A stretch of DNA of 64,000 bases from Burkholderia pseudomultivorans (GTDB lineage: Bacteria; Pseudomonadota; Gammaproteobacteria; Burkholderiales; Burkholderiaceae). Positions 54,818-63,961 of the stretch are shown here, one piece after another. The position numbers and the translations under genes are program-made. The stretch covers positions 62,001-126,000 of the forward strand of contig NZ_CABVPP010000009.1 of NCBI RefSeq assembly GCF_902499075.1. The letters are read 5' to 3'. How positions within the stretch are numbered: position 1 is the first letter of the stretch; each line of letters opens with the position of its first letter. The notes beneath the pieces are model-generated. The model made no database searches. It worked only from the letters and a program-made list of their open reading frames with translations, and was not told the origin of the DNA.

Positions 54818-55144
54818 TTACAGGCAGGCGTTGATGTCGCCTGCCGAGGCCGCGTCGCCGCGCAGGCCCACCCACGTCTTTGCGCTGGCGTTCCACGACG
54901 GACGAACCATCGCGGCGGCACCGTTCGGCGGCTGCTGGCCCGGCGCGTAGACGTCGGTCGCGAGGCCGTTCGCGAGTACGTTCTGCGAGATCACCTGTTG
55001 CTGGGACTTGTCGGCCCAGGTCTTGGCGATGCAGGCCGATACGTCCTGCGCGGGCTTCTGGCTTTGTCCCACGTTCTGCACGGCAGGGTCGGCTGCATGA
55101 GCAGAAATTGCCACGGTCAATGCGATCAGCGGTAAGTATTTCAC
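54818..55144 (-). CDS. Small secreted hypothetical protein
   Basis: A 108-residue protein with a GTG start at 55144 (MKYLPLIALTVAISAHA signal, cleaved before ADPAV) and GGGAG 5 bases upstream. The mature part (about 91 residues) contains two cysteines (VSACIAKTWADKSQQQV and the C-terminal INACL) that could form a disulfide. I do not recognise a family; similar short periplasmic proteins with a C-terminal cysteine are common in Burkholderia. Monocistronic, with its own terminator and a palindrome upstream. Confidence 0.8.
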   Translation of the reverse strand: MKYLPLIALTVAISAHAADPAVQNVGQSQKPAQDVSACIAKTWADKSQQQVISQNVLANGLATDVYAPGQQPPNGAAAMVRPSWNASAKTWVGLRGDAASAGDINACL

Positions 55145-55676
55145 GTTATCTCCCTCGAGTCGTGATTGATTGAGTGGGAAGCGCAGTAGTACTGCGTGCA
55201 AGTGAGATTGCGTTCGGCAGACGCGGTTCCGACGATTCCGAAACAAGTTGTTAACGCGCTTGCCAAACGGCAAACCCCGGTGCAGTGCTGAGTGTTGCAG
55301 CGCGGCATGCGTCGCGCTGCCGATGCGTGTTCGCACGACGACATCATGCGCGCTGCGGTCGGCTCGCTGCCCGGTCGTGTGGTCGAAGATGGCCGCGACA
55401 TCCGGCATGCATCGGCATGCCGTGTCGCGACGCGTTGTTGTCGGCTGCCGTTATCGGCTTGTCGGATTGCGAAGCTGGAATGGCTGAATGGGTGGCCCCG
55501 TCGCATGGGCACCATGATGACAAACTTTCGTCAGTCTAATTGTCAAGCAACTTTAAGCGACGACAGACAAGACAGACGACGATGCGGCGCGCGACACGCG
55601 CACCGCATCATGACGCGAAGCAATGCGTGCGGAAGAGGGAGCGCGCGCGACGTGTCGCCGCGCGCGCGATGCTGCG
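55145..55676. other. 532-base intergenic region
   Basis: No convincing gene. It contains the 15-bp palindrome CGCAGTA-G-TACTGCG (55182-55196), close upstream of the small secreted protein gene. It also contains a long hairpin GATGCGGCGCGCG-ACA-CGCGCACCGCATC (55581-55609, one mismatch), 68 bases downstream of the ClC gene stop. The base composition near 55540-55580 is unusually AT-rich for this window. Confidence 0.5.
55182..55196. promoter_or_regulatory. 15-bp palindrome upstream of the small secreted protein
   Basis: CGCAGTA and TACTGCG around a central G, 37 bases upstream of the GTG at 55144. It is well placed for a repressor or activator site. The cognate protein is unknown. Confidence 0.4.
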
Positions 55677-57464
55677 TCAGCCGGCGTTGCGCGCGCCGGC
55701 ATCGCGCAGATTCGCCGGCACGATCGGGCGGAAGCGCTCGCGCTTGTGTTCGTCGTCGAAGTGCTGGAGCGCGGGCTTGATCAGGTCGCTGCGCGACACG
55801 AGCCCCGTGATGCGCAGCGATTGCGCATCGTCGACCACCGGCAGCCGTTCGAGCCCGAGCATCGCGAGGCGCGATGCGACGAGGCGGCACGTTTCGTGCA
55901 TCAGCGCGACGGCGGGCGGCCGATCGGCAAAGGCAGCCGCAATCGGCGTATCGGCCGCAGCCTGCGCGCGCTGCGCATCGACGAGCGCGCGATCGACGAG
56001 GCCGAGCAGCCGGCCGTTCTGCACGACCGGATACGCGCGATGCGTCTGCTGTGCGCCGAAGTACTGCGCTTCGACGGCGCCGAGCGTAGTCGCCCCGTCG
56101 ATCGCGACGAGCGCGTCGGCCGGCGTCATCACTTCGCCGACGTCGTGCCGCTCGAGCGGATCGACGCCGTATTCGCGATAGATGTGATAGCCGCGGCGCG
56201 CGATCTTCTCGGTCATGATCGAGCGCTTCATCACGACGGTCGCGAAGCCGTGCGCGACCAGCGTCGCCGCGAGCAGCGGCAGCAGCGCGTTGACGTCGTG
56301 CGTGAGACCGAACGCGAACACGATCGCGGTCAGCGGCGCACCGAGCGTCGCGCCGAGCGTCGCGGCCATGCACACCAGCGGCCACAGCGCCGGATCGCCG
56401 CCCGGCAGCACCGGCGACAGCACGGTGCCGAGACCTGCGCCGAGCATCAGCAGCGGTGCGAGCACGCCGCCCGACGTGCCGGAGCCGAGCGCGATCACCC
56501 ACATCACGGCCTTCACGATCAGCAGCGCGAGCGCGATCTTCAGCGCGATGTGCTGGTGCAGCAGGTCGCCGATCACGTCGTAGCCGACGCCGAGCGCGCG
56601 CGGTTCGAGCCAGCCGCCGACACCGATCACGATCGCGCCGAGCGCGGGCCACCACATCCAGTGCACCGGCAGCTTCGCGAACGTGTCCTCGACGCGATAC
56701 AGCGCGGCCGACAACCCGCACGCGAGCATCCCCGACAGCAGCCCCGCGACGATGCACGAGCCGAGCGCGACCGGCGACGGCGCGGCGGTCGTCAGCGGAA
56801 ACAGCGGGTCGACGCCGAAAAACACGGCGCGCGCGAAGCCTGCGACCGCGCAGGCGAGCGCGACCGGCAGGAAACTGCGCGGCCGCCATTCGAACAGCAG
56901 CAGTTCGACGGCCAGCAGCACCGCGGCGACCGGCGTGCCGAACACGGCCGTCATGCCGGCGGCCGCGCCCGCGACCAGCAGCGTCTTGCGTTCGGCAGCC
57001 GTCACGTGCACGCATTGCGCGAGCAGCGAGCCGAGCGCACCGCCGGTCATGATGATCGGGCCTTCGGCGCCGAACGGGCCGCCGCTGCCGATCACGATGC
57101 CCGACGACAGCGGCTTGAGCACTGCGACCTTCGGCGACATGCGGCTCTTGCCGAACAGGATCGCCTCGATCGCTTCCGGAATGCCGTGGCCGCGGATCTT
57201 TTCCGAGCCGAAGCGCGCCATCATGCCGACGATCAGCGCGCCGATCACCGGCACCGCGATTACCCACGCGCCGAGCGTGTTGCCCGCGGGCGAGCGGTCC
57301 GCGAACGAGAACTGCTGGAAGAAGAACAGGTTCGTAAACAGGTGGATCAGGCTCAGCAGCACGAAGGCCGCGAGCGTGCTGAGCACGCCGATCACGGCGG
57401 CAAGCAGCGCGATCCTGGGCAGGCGTTCGTTGGTCGAGAAATCGCGTTTATGCGGGGCGTTCAT
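55677..57464 (-). CDS. ClC-family chloride channel/transporter with C-terminal CBS pair
   Basis: A 595-residue membrane protein. ClC motifs are GSGGPFGAEGP (gating Glu134), an inverted-repeat helix set, and GSGTSGGVLAPLLMLGA further on. Residues about 445-575 form two CBS domains (VGEVMTPADALVAIDGATTL; LERLPVVDDAQSLRITGLVS), which bind adenosine nucleotides. It moves Cl- or another halide/anion across the inner membrane; channel versus H+ exchange is not decided here. It follows the MarR gene by 13 bases in one operon, so it is MarR-controlled. Confidence 0.93.
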   Translation of the reverse strand: MNAPHKRDFSTNERLPRIALLAAVIGVLSTLAAFVLLSLIHLFTNLFFFQQFSFADRSPAGNTLGAWVIAVPVIGALIVGMMARFGSEKIRGHGIPEAIEAILFGKSRMSPKVAVLKPLSSGIVIGSGGPFGAEGPIIMTGGALGSLLAQCVHVTAAERKTLLVAGAAAGMTAVFGTPVAAVLLAVELLLFEWRPRSFLPVALACAVAGFARAVFFGVDPLFPLTTAAPSPVALGSCIVAGLLSGMLACGLSAALYRVEDTFAKLPVHWMWWPALGAIVIGVGGWLEPRALGVGYDVIGDLLHQHIALKIALALLIVKAVMWVIALGSGTSGGVLAPLLMLGAGLGTVLSPVLPGGDPALWPLVCMAATLGATLGAPLTAIVFAFGLTHDVNALLPLLAATLVAHGFATVVMKRSIMTEKIARRGYHIYREYGVDPLERHDVGEVMTPADALVAIDGATTLGAVEAQYFGAQQTHRAYPVVQNGRLLGLVDRALVDAQRAQAAADTPIAAAFADRPPAVALMHETCRLVASRLAMLGLERLPVVDDAQSLRITGLVSRSDLIKPALQHFDDEHKRERFRPIVPANLRDAGARNAG

Positions 57465-57477
57465 CGGAGTCGGGAGG

Positions 57478-57891
57478 TCAATGGTCGATCTGGGGAACCT
57501 GAAACGCGCCCTTCAGCGATTTCAGTTCGGTGCGGTGCATCGCCGCGAGGCGTGCAAGCAGCGTCTCGCCGGCTTCCTCGAGGTGCACCTCGACTTGCCG
57601 GCGATCCGCTTCGCTCGTCTTGCGCTTCACGAGCCCGAGCGCCTCGCAGCGCGTGACCAGCGCGACGACGCCGTGATGCTGCGCCTGCAGGCGTTCCGCC
57701 AGCTCGCCGATGGTTGCCCATTCGCGATGCGGATAGCCTTTGATATGCAGCAGCAACAGGTATTGCAGCGGCGTCACGCCTTCGCTTTGCGCGGCGCGTT
57801 CGGAGAAGCGCTCGAAGCGGCGCATCTGGTAGCGGAATTCGGACAGTTGCTGAAAATCGCTCTTGGTCAGCGCGCGTCGGGTATCGGTCAT
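57478..57891 (-). CDS. MarR-family transcriptional regulator
   Basis: A 137-residue regulator. The winged helix region is VTPLQYLLLLHIKGYPHREW, ATIGELAERLQAQHHGVVAL and ALGLVKRKTSEADRRQVEVH (with the DRR wing). It is co-transcribed with the ClC gene. The 7-5-7 inverted repeat 37 bases upstream is its likely operator. A related repeat in front of the nearby HPP-CBS gene suggests that it controls that gene too. Confidence 0.94.
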   Translation of the reverse strand: MTDTRRALTKSDFQQLSEFRYQMRRFERFSERAAQSEGVTPLQYLLLLHIKGYPHREWATIGELAERLQAQHHGVVALVTRCEALGLVKRKTSEADRRQVEVHLEEAGETLLARLAAMHRTELKSLKGAFQVPQIDH

Positions 57892-57927
57892 CGCAGGGGC
57901 GTCCGGACAGTTTCGATAACGGGTAAA

Positions 57928-57946
57928 TATATCACAATATGATATA
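57928..57946. promoter_or_regulatory. MarR operator candidate, site 1 (TATATCA-N5-TGATATA)
   Basis: A perfect 7-base inverted repeat around CAATA, 37 bases upstream of the MarR start. It shares 14 of 19 positions with the repeat at 59220-59238. Confidence 0.7.
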
Positions 57947-57990
57947 AATGGATGAATTTCGGCGAAAATAGGCGTTTTACCCGATTCCTG

Positions 57991-59163
57991 TTACGCGGCC
58001 GCGAGCATCTGCGTCTGTCGATGGAGGCCCGTGACGAGATCCGTCTGCGTGACGATCCCGACGAGCCGGCGCGACGCGTCGACGACCGGAATATGGTGGT
58101 GGCCCGAATGCGTGAACAGCGGCACGAGCGCCGTGAGCGGCATCGTTTCCGGGACCGACGCGACGTCGCGCGTCATCACGGTGGCGACGCTCGCGGGCTG
58201 TCCGCCGAAGGCCTCCGGCAACCGTGCCGACAGGCGCTGCCACAGCGGGGTCGGGCGGCGCAGCTGGCGGGTCAGGTCGGCGCGGGTCACGATGCCGGTC
58301 AGGCGGCCGTCGCCGTCGACGACGGGCAGCGCCTTCACGCGATGACGATCGAGCAGCGTGAGCGCGGCCGCGATCGAAGTCGACGCCGCGACGCTGACCG
58401 CGTTTTTCGTCATCAGGTCGGCACAGCTGAGTTGGCCGAACGTGCGCGTATACGCCTGCATTTCGGTTTCGTGCAGCAGCGTTTCGAGGTCGTCCGGATC
58501 GACGTCGAGCCATTCGCTGCGACGCTTGAGCACGGCGTCGAGATCGTCGCGCGTGAAACCGCCGCGCGCGGGCGCGGCGGCGCCCTGCGGTTTCGTGTCG
58601 GCGCGTGCGCCGCCGTGCGGATAGCGGTGCCCGGTCAGCGCGTGATAGACCAGCGCGGCCGACAGCAGGATCGCCGACTGCAGCGCGATCGGTTCGAGCA
58701 CGAAGCCGAAGCCGAGCGCATGGATCGCGGGGCCGCCGACCACGGCCGTCAGCGCGACCGCGCCCGACGGCGGGTGCACGCAGCGCAGCGCAAACATTCC
58801 GCCGATCGCACACGCGATCGCGACCGCGGCGGCGGTGACCGGATCGGCGATCCACTGCGCGCATGCGACGCCGACCGTCGCCGCGACCAGGTTGCCGCCG
58901 ATGATCGACCACGGCTGCGCGAGCGGGCTCGCGGGCACCGCGAACAGCAGCACCGCGGACGCGCCCATCGGCGCGACGAGCAGCGGCACGAGGCCCGGCA
59001 CGCCGGGCAGCACGCGCATCGTGACGCCGACCGTCGCGATGCCGACCAGCGCACCTGCGCACGAGCGCAGGCGCTCGCGCCAGCCGAGCGTCATCGGATG
59101 GGGAATGAAACTGTGCAGCCATTGCCGCAACGTGCGGCGCGACGAAGAGGAGCCTGACGACAT
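57991..59163 (-). CDS. HPP-family membrane protein with CBS pair
   Basis: A 390-residue protein. Residues 1-185 are an HPP domain of about four helices with the diagnostic CVHPPSGAVALTAVVGGP and VAPMGASAVLLFAVPASPLA. Residues about 240-385 form two CBS domains (ADLMTKNAVSVAASTSIAAA; VATVMTRDVASVPETMPLTA). The HPP family includes a chloroplast/cyanobacterial nitrite transporter, so an anion-transport role with nucleotide sensing is reasonable. It lies upstream of the MarR-ClC operon on the same strand, with its own MarR-like repeat. Confidence 0.93.
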   Translation of the reverse strand: MSSGSSSSRRTLRQWLHSFIPHPMTLGWRERLRSCAGALVGIATVGVTMRVLPGVPGLVPLLVAPMGASAVLLFAVPASPLAQPWSIIGGNLVAATVGVACAQWIADPVTAAAVAIACAIGGMFALRCVHPPSGAVALTAVVGGPAIHALGFGFVLEPIALQSAILLSAALVYHALTGHRYPHGGARADTKPQGAAAPARGGFTRDDLDAVLKRRSEWLDVDPDDLETLLHETEMQAYTRTFGQLSCADLMTKNAVSVAASTSIAAALTLLDRHRVKALPVVDGDGRLTGIVTRADLTRQLRRPTPLWQRLSARLPEAFGGQPASVATVMTRDVASVPETMPLTALVPLFTHSGHHHIPVVDASRRLVGIVTQTDLVTGLHRQTQMLAAA

Positions 59164-59526
59164 GGACGGAAACGGATAAAAACGACGGCGCGGAAAGCGC
59201 GCCGTGACCGGACCGGAATTATATCGCGTTGTGATACAAATTGTCGCACCGCATCACGCCGTTGTCTGCGCGCGACGCACGAAGCTTGCATCGAGCTTTC
59301 ATCGAATGAGAGGTTGCAGGCCGGTCGGCCGCGCAAATTTGTCTGCAGCGGCGTACAATTCCGGCCACTGAACCCCCGATATGTCAGAACCACGTACGCG
59401 ATGCCCGCTCTCCCGCCTTCTCCCCGGCACGGCGATCGATTCTGCGTGGTTCGCGGCCTCGTTTCGTTTCCCGCCTGACGCGAGCGCCGTCCATGCCTCC
59501 CTACTGACTCTCCCGAAACCAATTCA
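59164..59526. other. 363-base divergent intergenic region (HPP / LysR)
   Basis: This region holds the promoters of the HPP gene and the LysR gene at 59527, plus the MarR-type repeat at 59220-59238. No further gene-like frame stands out. Confidence 0.5.
59220..59238. promoter_or_regulatory. MarR operator candidate, site 2 (TATATCGCGTTGTGATACA)
   Basis: An imperfect version of the repeat at 57928-57946, located 57 bases upstream of the HPP-CBS start. Outer arms TATATC and GATACA keep the symmetry with one mismatch. Confidence 0.6.
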
Positions 59527-60498
59527 ATGGACATGCTCGAAAACATGCGCCTGTTCGTGCGCGTTGTCGAAGCCGGCAGCTTTACCGCGGTCGCCAAGGA
59601 AATCGATGCGACTACCGCGCAGGTGTCGCGCGCGGTGTCGAACCTCGAAGCGCACGTACAGACGCGTCTGCTGCATCGCACGACGCGCCACCTCGGCCTG
59701 ACCGAGAGCGGCGAGCGCTATTTCGAGCGCGCGAAATCGATCCTCGCGGAAATCGACTACGCGAACGCCGAGGCGCGCAACGCGCTGCTGCGGCCGACCG
59801 GCAAGATGCGCATCCATGCGATGACGGGGCTCGGCAAGAGTCATGTGGTGTCGTCGATCGTCCGCTACCAGGAGGACAACCCGGACGTGTCGGTCGAATT
59901 GACGCTCGCGCAGCGGATGCCGAACCTCGTCGAGGAGGGCTACGACGTGTCGATCGTGACGGCGTCGCAACTGCCCGATTCGGGCTACGTCGCGCAGACC
60001 TGCGGCACGAGCTGCAGCGTGCTCGTCGCGTCGCGCGACTACCTCGAGCGGCACGGCACGCCGCAGACGCCCGACGACCTGCCGAACCACGTGTGCCTGC
60101 GCCTCGACACGCCCGCGTCGCCGGCCAGCGAGTGGCGGCTCGAGCGCAGCGACGGCGAGGAGACCGTCTACGAACTGCAGCCCGCGCCGTTCCAGGTCAA
60201 CGTGCCGGATGCACTGTGCGTCGCGGTGCGGGCCGGGCGCGGGATCGCGTGCATCGCGCTGTATACGGTGCTCGACGACATCCGCGAAGGCCGGTTGATT
60301 CGCGTGCTGCCGGAATACCGGTTGCAGACGGTCAGCGTGTACGCGGTATATGCAACGCGCCGCTATCTCGACGCGAAGATCCGGACCTTCCTCGATCATC
60401 TGCGCACGACGCTGACGCCCGCGCTGCAGAGCGATCTGAGCGAACTCGACCGGCTGACGGTCGAGCAGGCGCAGGGCGGCGGCCTCAAGCGCGCGTGA
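59527..60498 (+). CDS. LysR-family transcriptional regulator (CrgA/AaeR subgroup)
   Basis: A 323-residue regulator. The N-terminus ENMRLFVRVVEAGSFTAVAK, then TTAQVSRAVSNLEAHVQTRL and RTTRHLGLTESG, is of the same subgroup as the LysR at 1416. The effector domain has an extended C-terminus (about residues 300-323). It is divergent from the HPP gene and convergent with the MFS gene, so its target is not evident from position. Confidence 0.93.
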   Translation: MDMLENMRLFVRVVEAGSFTAVAKEIDATTAQVSRAVSNLEAHVQTRLLHRTTRHLGLTESGERYFERAKSILAEIDYANAEARNALLRPTGKMRIHAMTGLGKSHVVSSIVRYQEDNPDVSVELTLAQRMPNLVEEGYDVSIVTASQLPDSGYVAQTCGTSCSVLVASRDYLERHGTPQTPDDLPNHVCLRLDTPASPASEWRLERSDGEETVYELQPAPFQVNVPDALCVAVRAGRGIACIALYTVLDDIREGRLIRVLPEYRLQTVSVYAVYATRRYLDAKIRTFLDHLRTTLTPALQSDLSELDRLTVEQAQGGGLKRA

Positions 60499-60550
60499 CG
60501 CGGCGCGCGGGCAGGTCGCCCGAACGTGCCCCCGCGCGCGGCGGCGATCA

Positions 60551-61918
60551 TCACGTACCCGCTGCGACGCGAATCCGCTCGAAGCGGCCCGCGAGCCACG
60601 CATACGCGGCGATGCCGATCAGCCCGTGCGCGGCGACGAACCACAGCGCGCCGGCAAACGAGCCGGTATGCGCGACGAAGTAGCCGATCACGAGCGGCGT
60701 GACGATGCCCGCGATGTTGCCGAGGCCGTTGAACACGCCGCCGCTCAGGCCGACCATGCCTTCCGGCGCGGTGTCGGCGAGCACCGCCCAGCCGACTGCC
60801 GCCAGCCCCTTGCCGAAGAACGCGATCGTCATCAGCGCGATCACGATCGTGTTCGACGACGCGCCGTTCGCGAGCACCAGCAGCGTCGCCATCGCCATCC
60901 CCGCGACGAACGGCGTCTTGCGTGCACGCGACGGATGCACGCCGCGCCGGATCAGCCAGTCCGACAGCACGCCGCCGAGCACGCCGCCCGTGAACCCGCA
61001 GATTGCCGGCAATGCGGCGACCCAGCCGGCTTCCATGATCGTCATGCCGCGCCCCTTGATCAGATAGATCGGAAACCACGTGATGAAGAAGTAGGTGAGC
61101 GCCGTGATGCAGTACTGGCCGATGTAGATCGCCCACAGGTTGCGATGGCGGAACAGCTGCGACGCGGCGCGCCACGAGACGCGCGGCCGGTGCCGGACGC
61201 GGTTCGCCTCGAGATCGACCAGCGCGCCGTGCGCGCGCAGATAGTCGCGCTCGGCGTCGCTCACGCGCGGGTGGCCGTGCGGTTCGCGATACCACGCGAA
61301 CCACAGCGCGGCGAGCGCGATGCCGAGCATCCCCATCCACAGGAACACGTGCGGCCACCCGAGCGCATGCGTGAGCCATGCCATCGCGGGCGTGAACAGC
61401 ACGACGGCCATGTATTGCGCGGAATTGAACAGCGCCGACGCGGTGCCGCGTTCGGCGGTCGGAAACCAGCACGCGACGATTCGCGAGTTGGCCGGGAACG
61501 CCGGCGATTCGACGAGGCCGAGCATGAAGCGCATCGCGAACAGCGCGAGCGTCGCGGCGCCGGCCTGCACGCCGAGCCATCCGACCGTGCCTTGCAGCAT
61601 CGTGAACACCGACCACAGCAGCAGGCTCAGGCCGTAGACGCGTCGCGCGCCGTAACGATCGAGCAGCCAGCCGCCCGGAATCTGCCCGATCGCGTAGGCC
61701 CACGCGAACGCCGAAAAAACGATGCCGAGCTGCACGGGCGTGAGCCCCAGGTCATGCGCGACGCCGGTGCCGGCGATCGACATCGTCGCGCGGTCCGCAT
61801 AGTTGACGACGGTGACGGCGAAGATCAGCGCGAGGATCGCGTAACGGACGCGGCCGATCGTGCGCGAGGCGGCGGCAGCGGGCGCGGCGACGGCCGCGCC
61901 GGAGGATCGATTGGGCAT
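60551..61918 (-). CDS. ACS-family MFS transporter (sugar-acid/aromatic-acid type)
   Basis: A 455-residue, 12-helix MFS importer of the anion:cation symporter group: VVNYADRATMSIAGTGVAHD in helix 1, the GQIPGGWLLDRYGARRVYGL loop, and FMLGLVESPAFPANSRIVAC then WFPTAERGTASALFNSAQY. These are typical of hexuronate, galactonate, glucarate and phthalate permeases. AGGAG precedes the ATG at 61918. It is downstream of the D-2-hydroxyacid dehydrogenase gene (82-base gap, same strand), so it may import that enzyme's acid substrate or a precursor. Confidence 0.93.
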   Translation of the reverse strand: MPNRSSGAAVAAPAAAASRTIGRVRYAILALIFAVTVVNYADRATMSIAGTGVAHDLGLTPVQLGIVFSAFAWAYAIGQIPGGWLLDRYGARRVYGLSLLLWSVFTMLQGTVGWLGVQAGAATLALFAMRFMLGLVESPAFPANSRIVACWFPTAERGTASALFNSAQYMAVVLFTPAMAWLTHALGWPHVFLWMGMLGIALAALWFAWYREPHGHPRVSDAERDYLRAHGALVDLEANRVRHRPRVSWRAASQLFRHRNLWAIYIGQYCITALTYFFITWFPIYLIKGRGMTIMEAGWVAALPAICGFTGGVLGGVLSDWLIRRGVHPSRARKTPFVAGMAMATLLVLANGASSNTIVIALMTIAFFGKGLAAVGWAVLADTAPEGMVGLSGGVFNGLGNIAGIVTPLVIGYFVAHTGSFAGALWFVAAHGLIGIAAYAWLAGRFERIRVAAGT

Positions 61919-62000
61919 GCGTGTCTCCTGGCCTCCGTCGCGCGGAGGCATGTTGTGTCGTGGCGATGCGGGCGCGCGCCGCTTGCGCGGCGCGATGCGC

Positions 62001-62939
62001 TCAGGTCGTGACGCTGGTCGGCGGGCGCTGGCCTGCGAAGCATGCAGCGAGATTGGCGAGCACGATGCGGCCCATTTCGTCGCGCGTCTCGCGCGTGGCG
62101 CTTGCGCGGTGCGGCTGCACGACGACGCGGTCGAGTTCGAGCAGCGCGGGCGGCACCTGCGGTTCGTTCGCAAATACGTCGAGGCCCGCGCCGGCGATCG
62201 TGCCGTCCGCCAGCGCGCGCACCAGCGCGGCTTCGTCGACGAGCTTGCCGCGCGCGACATTGATCAGGAAGCCGGTGCGGCCGAGCGCGGCGAGGACCTC
62301 GGCCGTGACCAGCACGTTGCCGTGATCGGCCGATGCGGCGACGACCAGCACGTCGCTGTCGCGTGCGAGCGCGATCAGGTCGGGCACGAACCGGTAGCCG
62401 CTGTCGCGATGCTCGCGCGGGCCGAAGTAGCTGACCGGCATCCGGAATGCCTGCGCGCGCTGCGCGATCGCGCGCCCGACGCGGCCGAGGCCGACGATGC
62501 CGAGCCGCTTGCCCGTCACCTGCGTCGCGAGCGGCTGCGCGAACCTGCCCCAGCGGCCGGCGCGCACGATGCGTTCGCCGAGGCCGAGATCGCGCAAGGT
62601 CATCAGGATCAACCCCATCGCCATGTCGGCCACGTCGTCGGTCAGCACGTCGGGCGTCGTCGTGACGTGGATGCCGCGCGCGCGGGCGCGTGCGAGGTCG
62701 ACGGCGTCGGTGCCGATGCCGTTGATCGCGACGATTTCGAGGGCGGGGAGCCGGTCCATCAGCGCGGCGGACAGCCCGTTCGCGCCGCCGGTCACGACGC
62801 CGCGGATGCGCGGCGCGACGCGCTCGAGCAGGGCGTCCGGCTGGTCGGTTGCATACAGCCGGTGTACCGCATAGCGGGCGGAGAGTTCGGCGTCGATGGT
62901 GTCGGGGAGCGGCTGGGTCAGCAGAATATCGATGGTCAT
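62001..62939 (-). CDS. D-2-hydroxyacid dehydrogenase (glyoxylate/hydroxypyruvate reductase type)
   Basis: A 312-residue NAD(P)-dependent enzyme. The nucleotide-binding motif GKRLGIVGLGRVGRAIAQRA, the catalytic region FLINVARGKLVDEAAL with an Arg, the Glu in LDVFANEPQVP, and the catalytic His in VVQPHRASAT are all present. It reduces glyoxylate, hydroxypyruvate or a related 2-oxo acid. ATG at 62939 (MTIDILLTQP) is standard; the in-frame extension overlaps the operator. First gene of an operon with the ACS transporter, divergent from a LysR gene. Confidence 0.94.
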   Translation of the reverse strand: MTIDILLTQPLPDTIDAELSARYAVHRLYATDQPDALLERVAPRIRGVVTGGANGLSAALMDRLPALEIVAINGIGTDAVDLARARARGIHVTTTPDVLTDDVADMAMGLILMTLRDLGLGERIVRAGRWGRFAQPLATQVTGKRLGIVGLGRVGRAIAQRAQAFRMPVSYFGPREHRDSGYRFVPDLIALARDSDVLVVAASADHGNVLVTAEVLAALGRTGFLINVARGKLVDEAALVRALADGTIAGAGLDVFANEPQVPPALLELDRVVVQPHRASATRETRDEMGRIVLANLAACFAGQRPPTSVTT

Positions 62940-63004
62940 CAAGGTCTCGGTCGGCGTGCGCGGCACGGGCCGCGCATCGGATGCAACCGAGTATAGGAAT
63001 CGCA

Positions 63005-63025
63005 TTGATGTTGGTCTAACATCAA
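63005..63025. promoter_or_regulatory. LysR box candidate TTGATGTT-GGTCT-AACATCAA
   Basis: A perfect 8-5-8 inverted repeat in the 113-base gap between the hydroxyacid dehydrogenase and the LysR gene. It fits the T-N11-A rule for LysR sites and is 28 bases from the LysR start. Confidence 0.75.
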
Positions 63026-63052
63026 AAGCCTATTGATTGATTCAGGATTTGA

Positions 63053-63961
63053 ATGATCGAACTGCACCAGCTTCGCTGCTTTGTCGCGGTTGCCGAGGAA
63101 CTGCACTTCGGCCGTGCGGCGAAGCGGCTTTTCATGACGCAGCCGCCGCTCAGCCGGCAGATCCAGTTGCTCGAGCATGCGCTCGGTATCGCGCTGCTCG
63201 AACGCAGCAGCCGGCAGGTCAGGCTGACGGCGGCCGGCGAGCGCTTCCTGCGCGATGCGCGACACATCCTCGAATTCTCGGCGCGCGCCGAGCAGGCCGC
63301 GCAGCGCGTCGCGCACGGCGGCGCCGGGCGCATCACGCTCGGCTTCACGGCCGTCAGCGCGTACCGGATGATCCCGATGCTGCTCGCGCATGCGGCGCAC
63401 GCGCTGCCCGACATCGACGTCGAACTGCGCGAGATGGTGTCGACCGTGCAGGTCGATGCGCTCGCATCGCGGATGCTCGACGCGGGCTTCGTGCGCCAGC
63501 GCGCCGGCCGGCAGCCGCTCGAATACCGGCTCGTGCAGCGCGAGCCGATGCTGGTCGCGGTCGCGGAAGGCGCGCCGCTCGCCGCGCACGAACGGATCGG
63601 CCCCGCCGATCTCGACCGGCAGCCGTTCATCGCGTATTCGCCGAACGAAGGGAAGTACTTCCACGACATGATCTCGGGGATGTTCGCGGGCGCGGGGCGG
63701 CTGCCGAACTACCTGCATTACGTGGGGCAGACGCATACGATCCTCGGCCTCGTGCGCGCGGGGCTCGGCGCCGCGCTCGTGCCGGCGTCGGCGCGCGAGC
63801 TGCACGTGGACGGCGTGGTGTTCCGGCCGCTCGCGGATGCCGACGTGGCGGCCGAGCTGTATCTCGCGTGGCGGACCGACAACGACAATCCGGTGCTGCC
63901 GGTATTCAACGCGATGGTCGAGCGCTTCCTGACGGAAAGCGCGGACGGCGTCGTCGCGTAA
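63053..63961 (+). CDS. LysR-family transcriptional regulator
   Basis: A 302-residue regulator with the BenM/CatM-like N-terminus ELHQLRCFVAVAEELHFGRA then KRLFMTQPPLSRQIQLLEHA. The effector domain contains GFTAVSAYRMIPMLLAH and a late VRAGLGAALVPASARE. Divergent from the hydroxyacid dehydrogenase-MFS operon, with a perfect LysR-type repeat between. It almost certainly regulates that operon in response to the imported acid or a derivative. Only 39 bases of unassigned DNA follow to the window end. Confidence 0.94.
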   Translation: MIELHQLRCFVAVAEELHFGRAAKRLFMTQPPLSRQIQLLEHALGIALLERSSRQVRLTAAGERFLRDARHILEFSARAEQAAQRVAHGGAGRITLGFTAVSAYRMIPMLLAHAAHALPDIDVELREMVSTVQVDALASRMLDAGFVRQRAGRQPLEYRLVQREPMLVAVAEGAPLAAHERIGPADLDRQPFIAYSPNEGKYFHDMISGMFAGAGRLPNYLHYVGQTHTILGLVRAGLGAALVPASARELHVDGVVFRPLADADVAAELYLAWRTDNDNPVLPVFNAMVERFLTESADGVVA

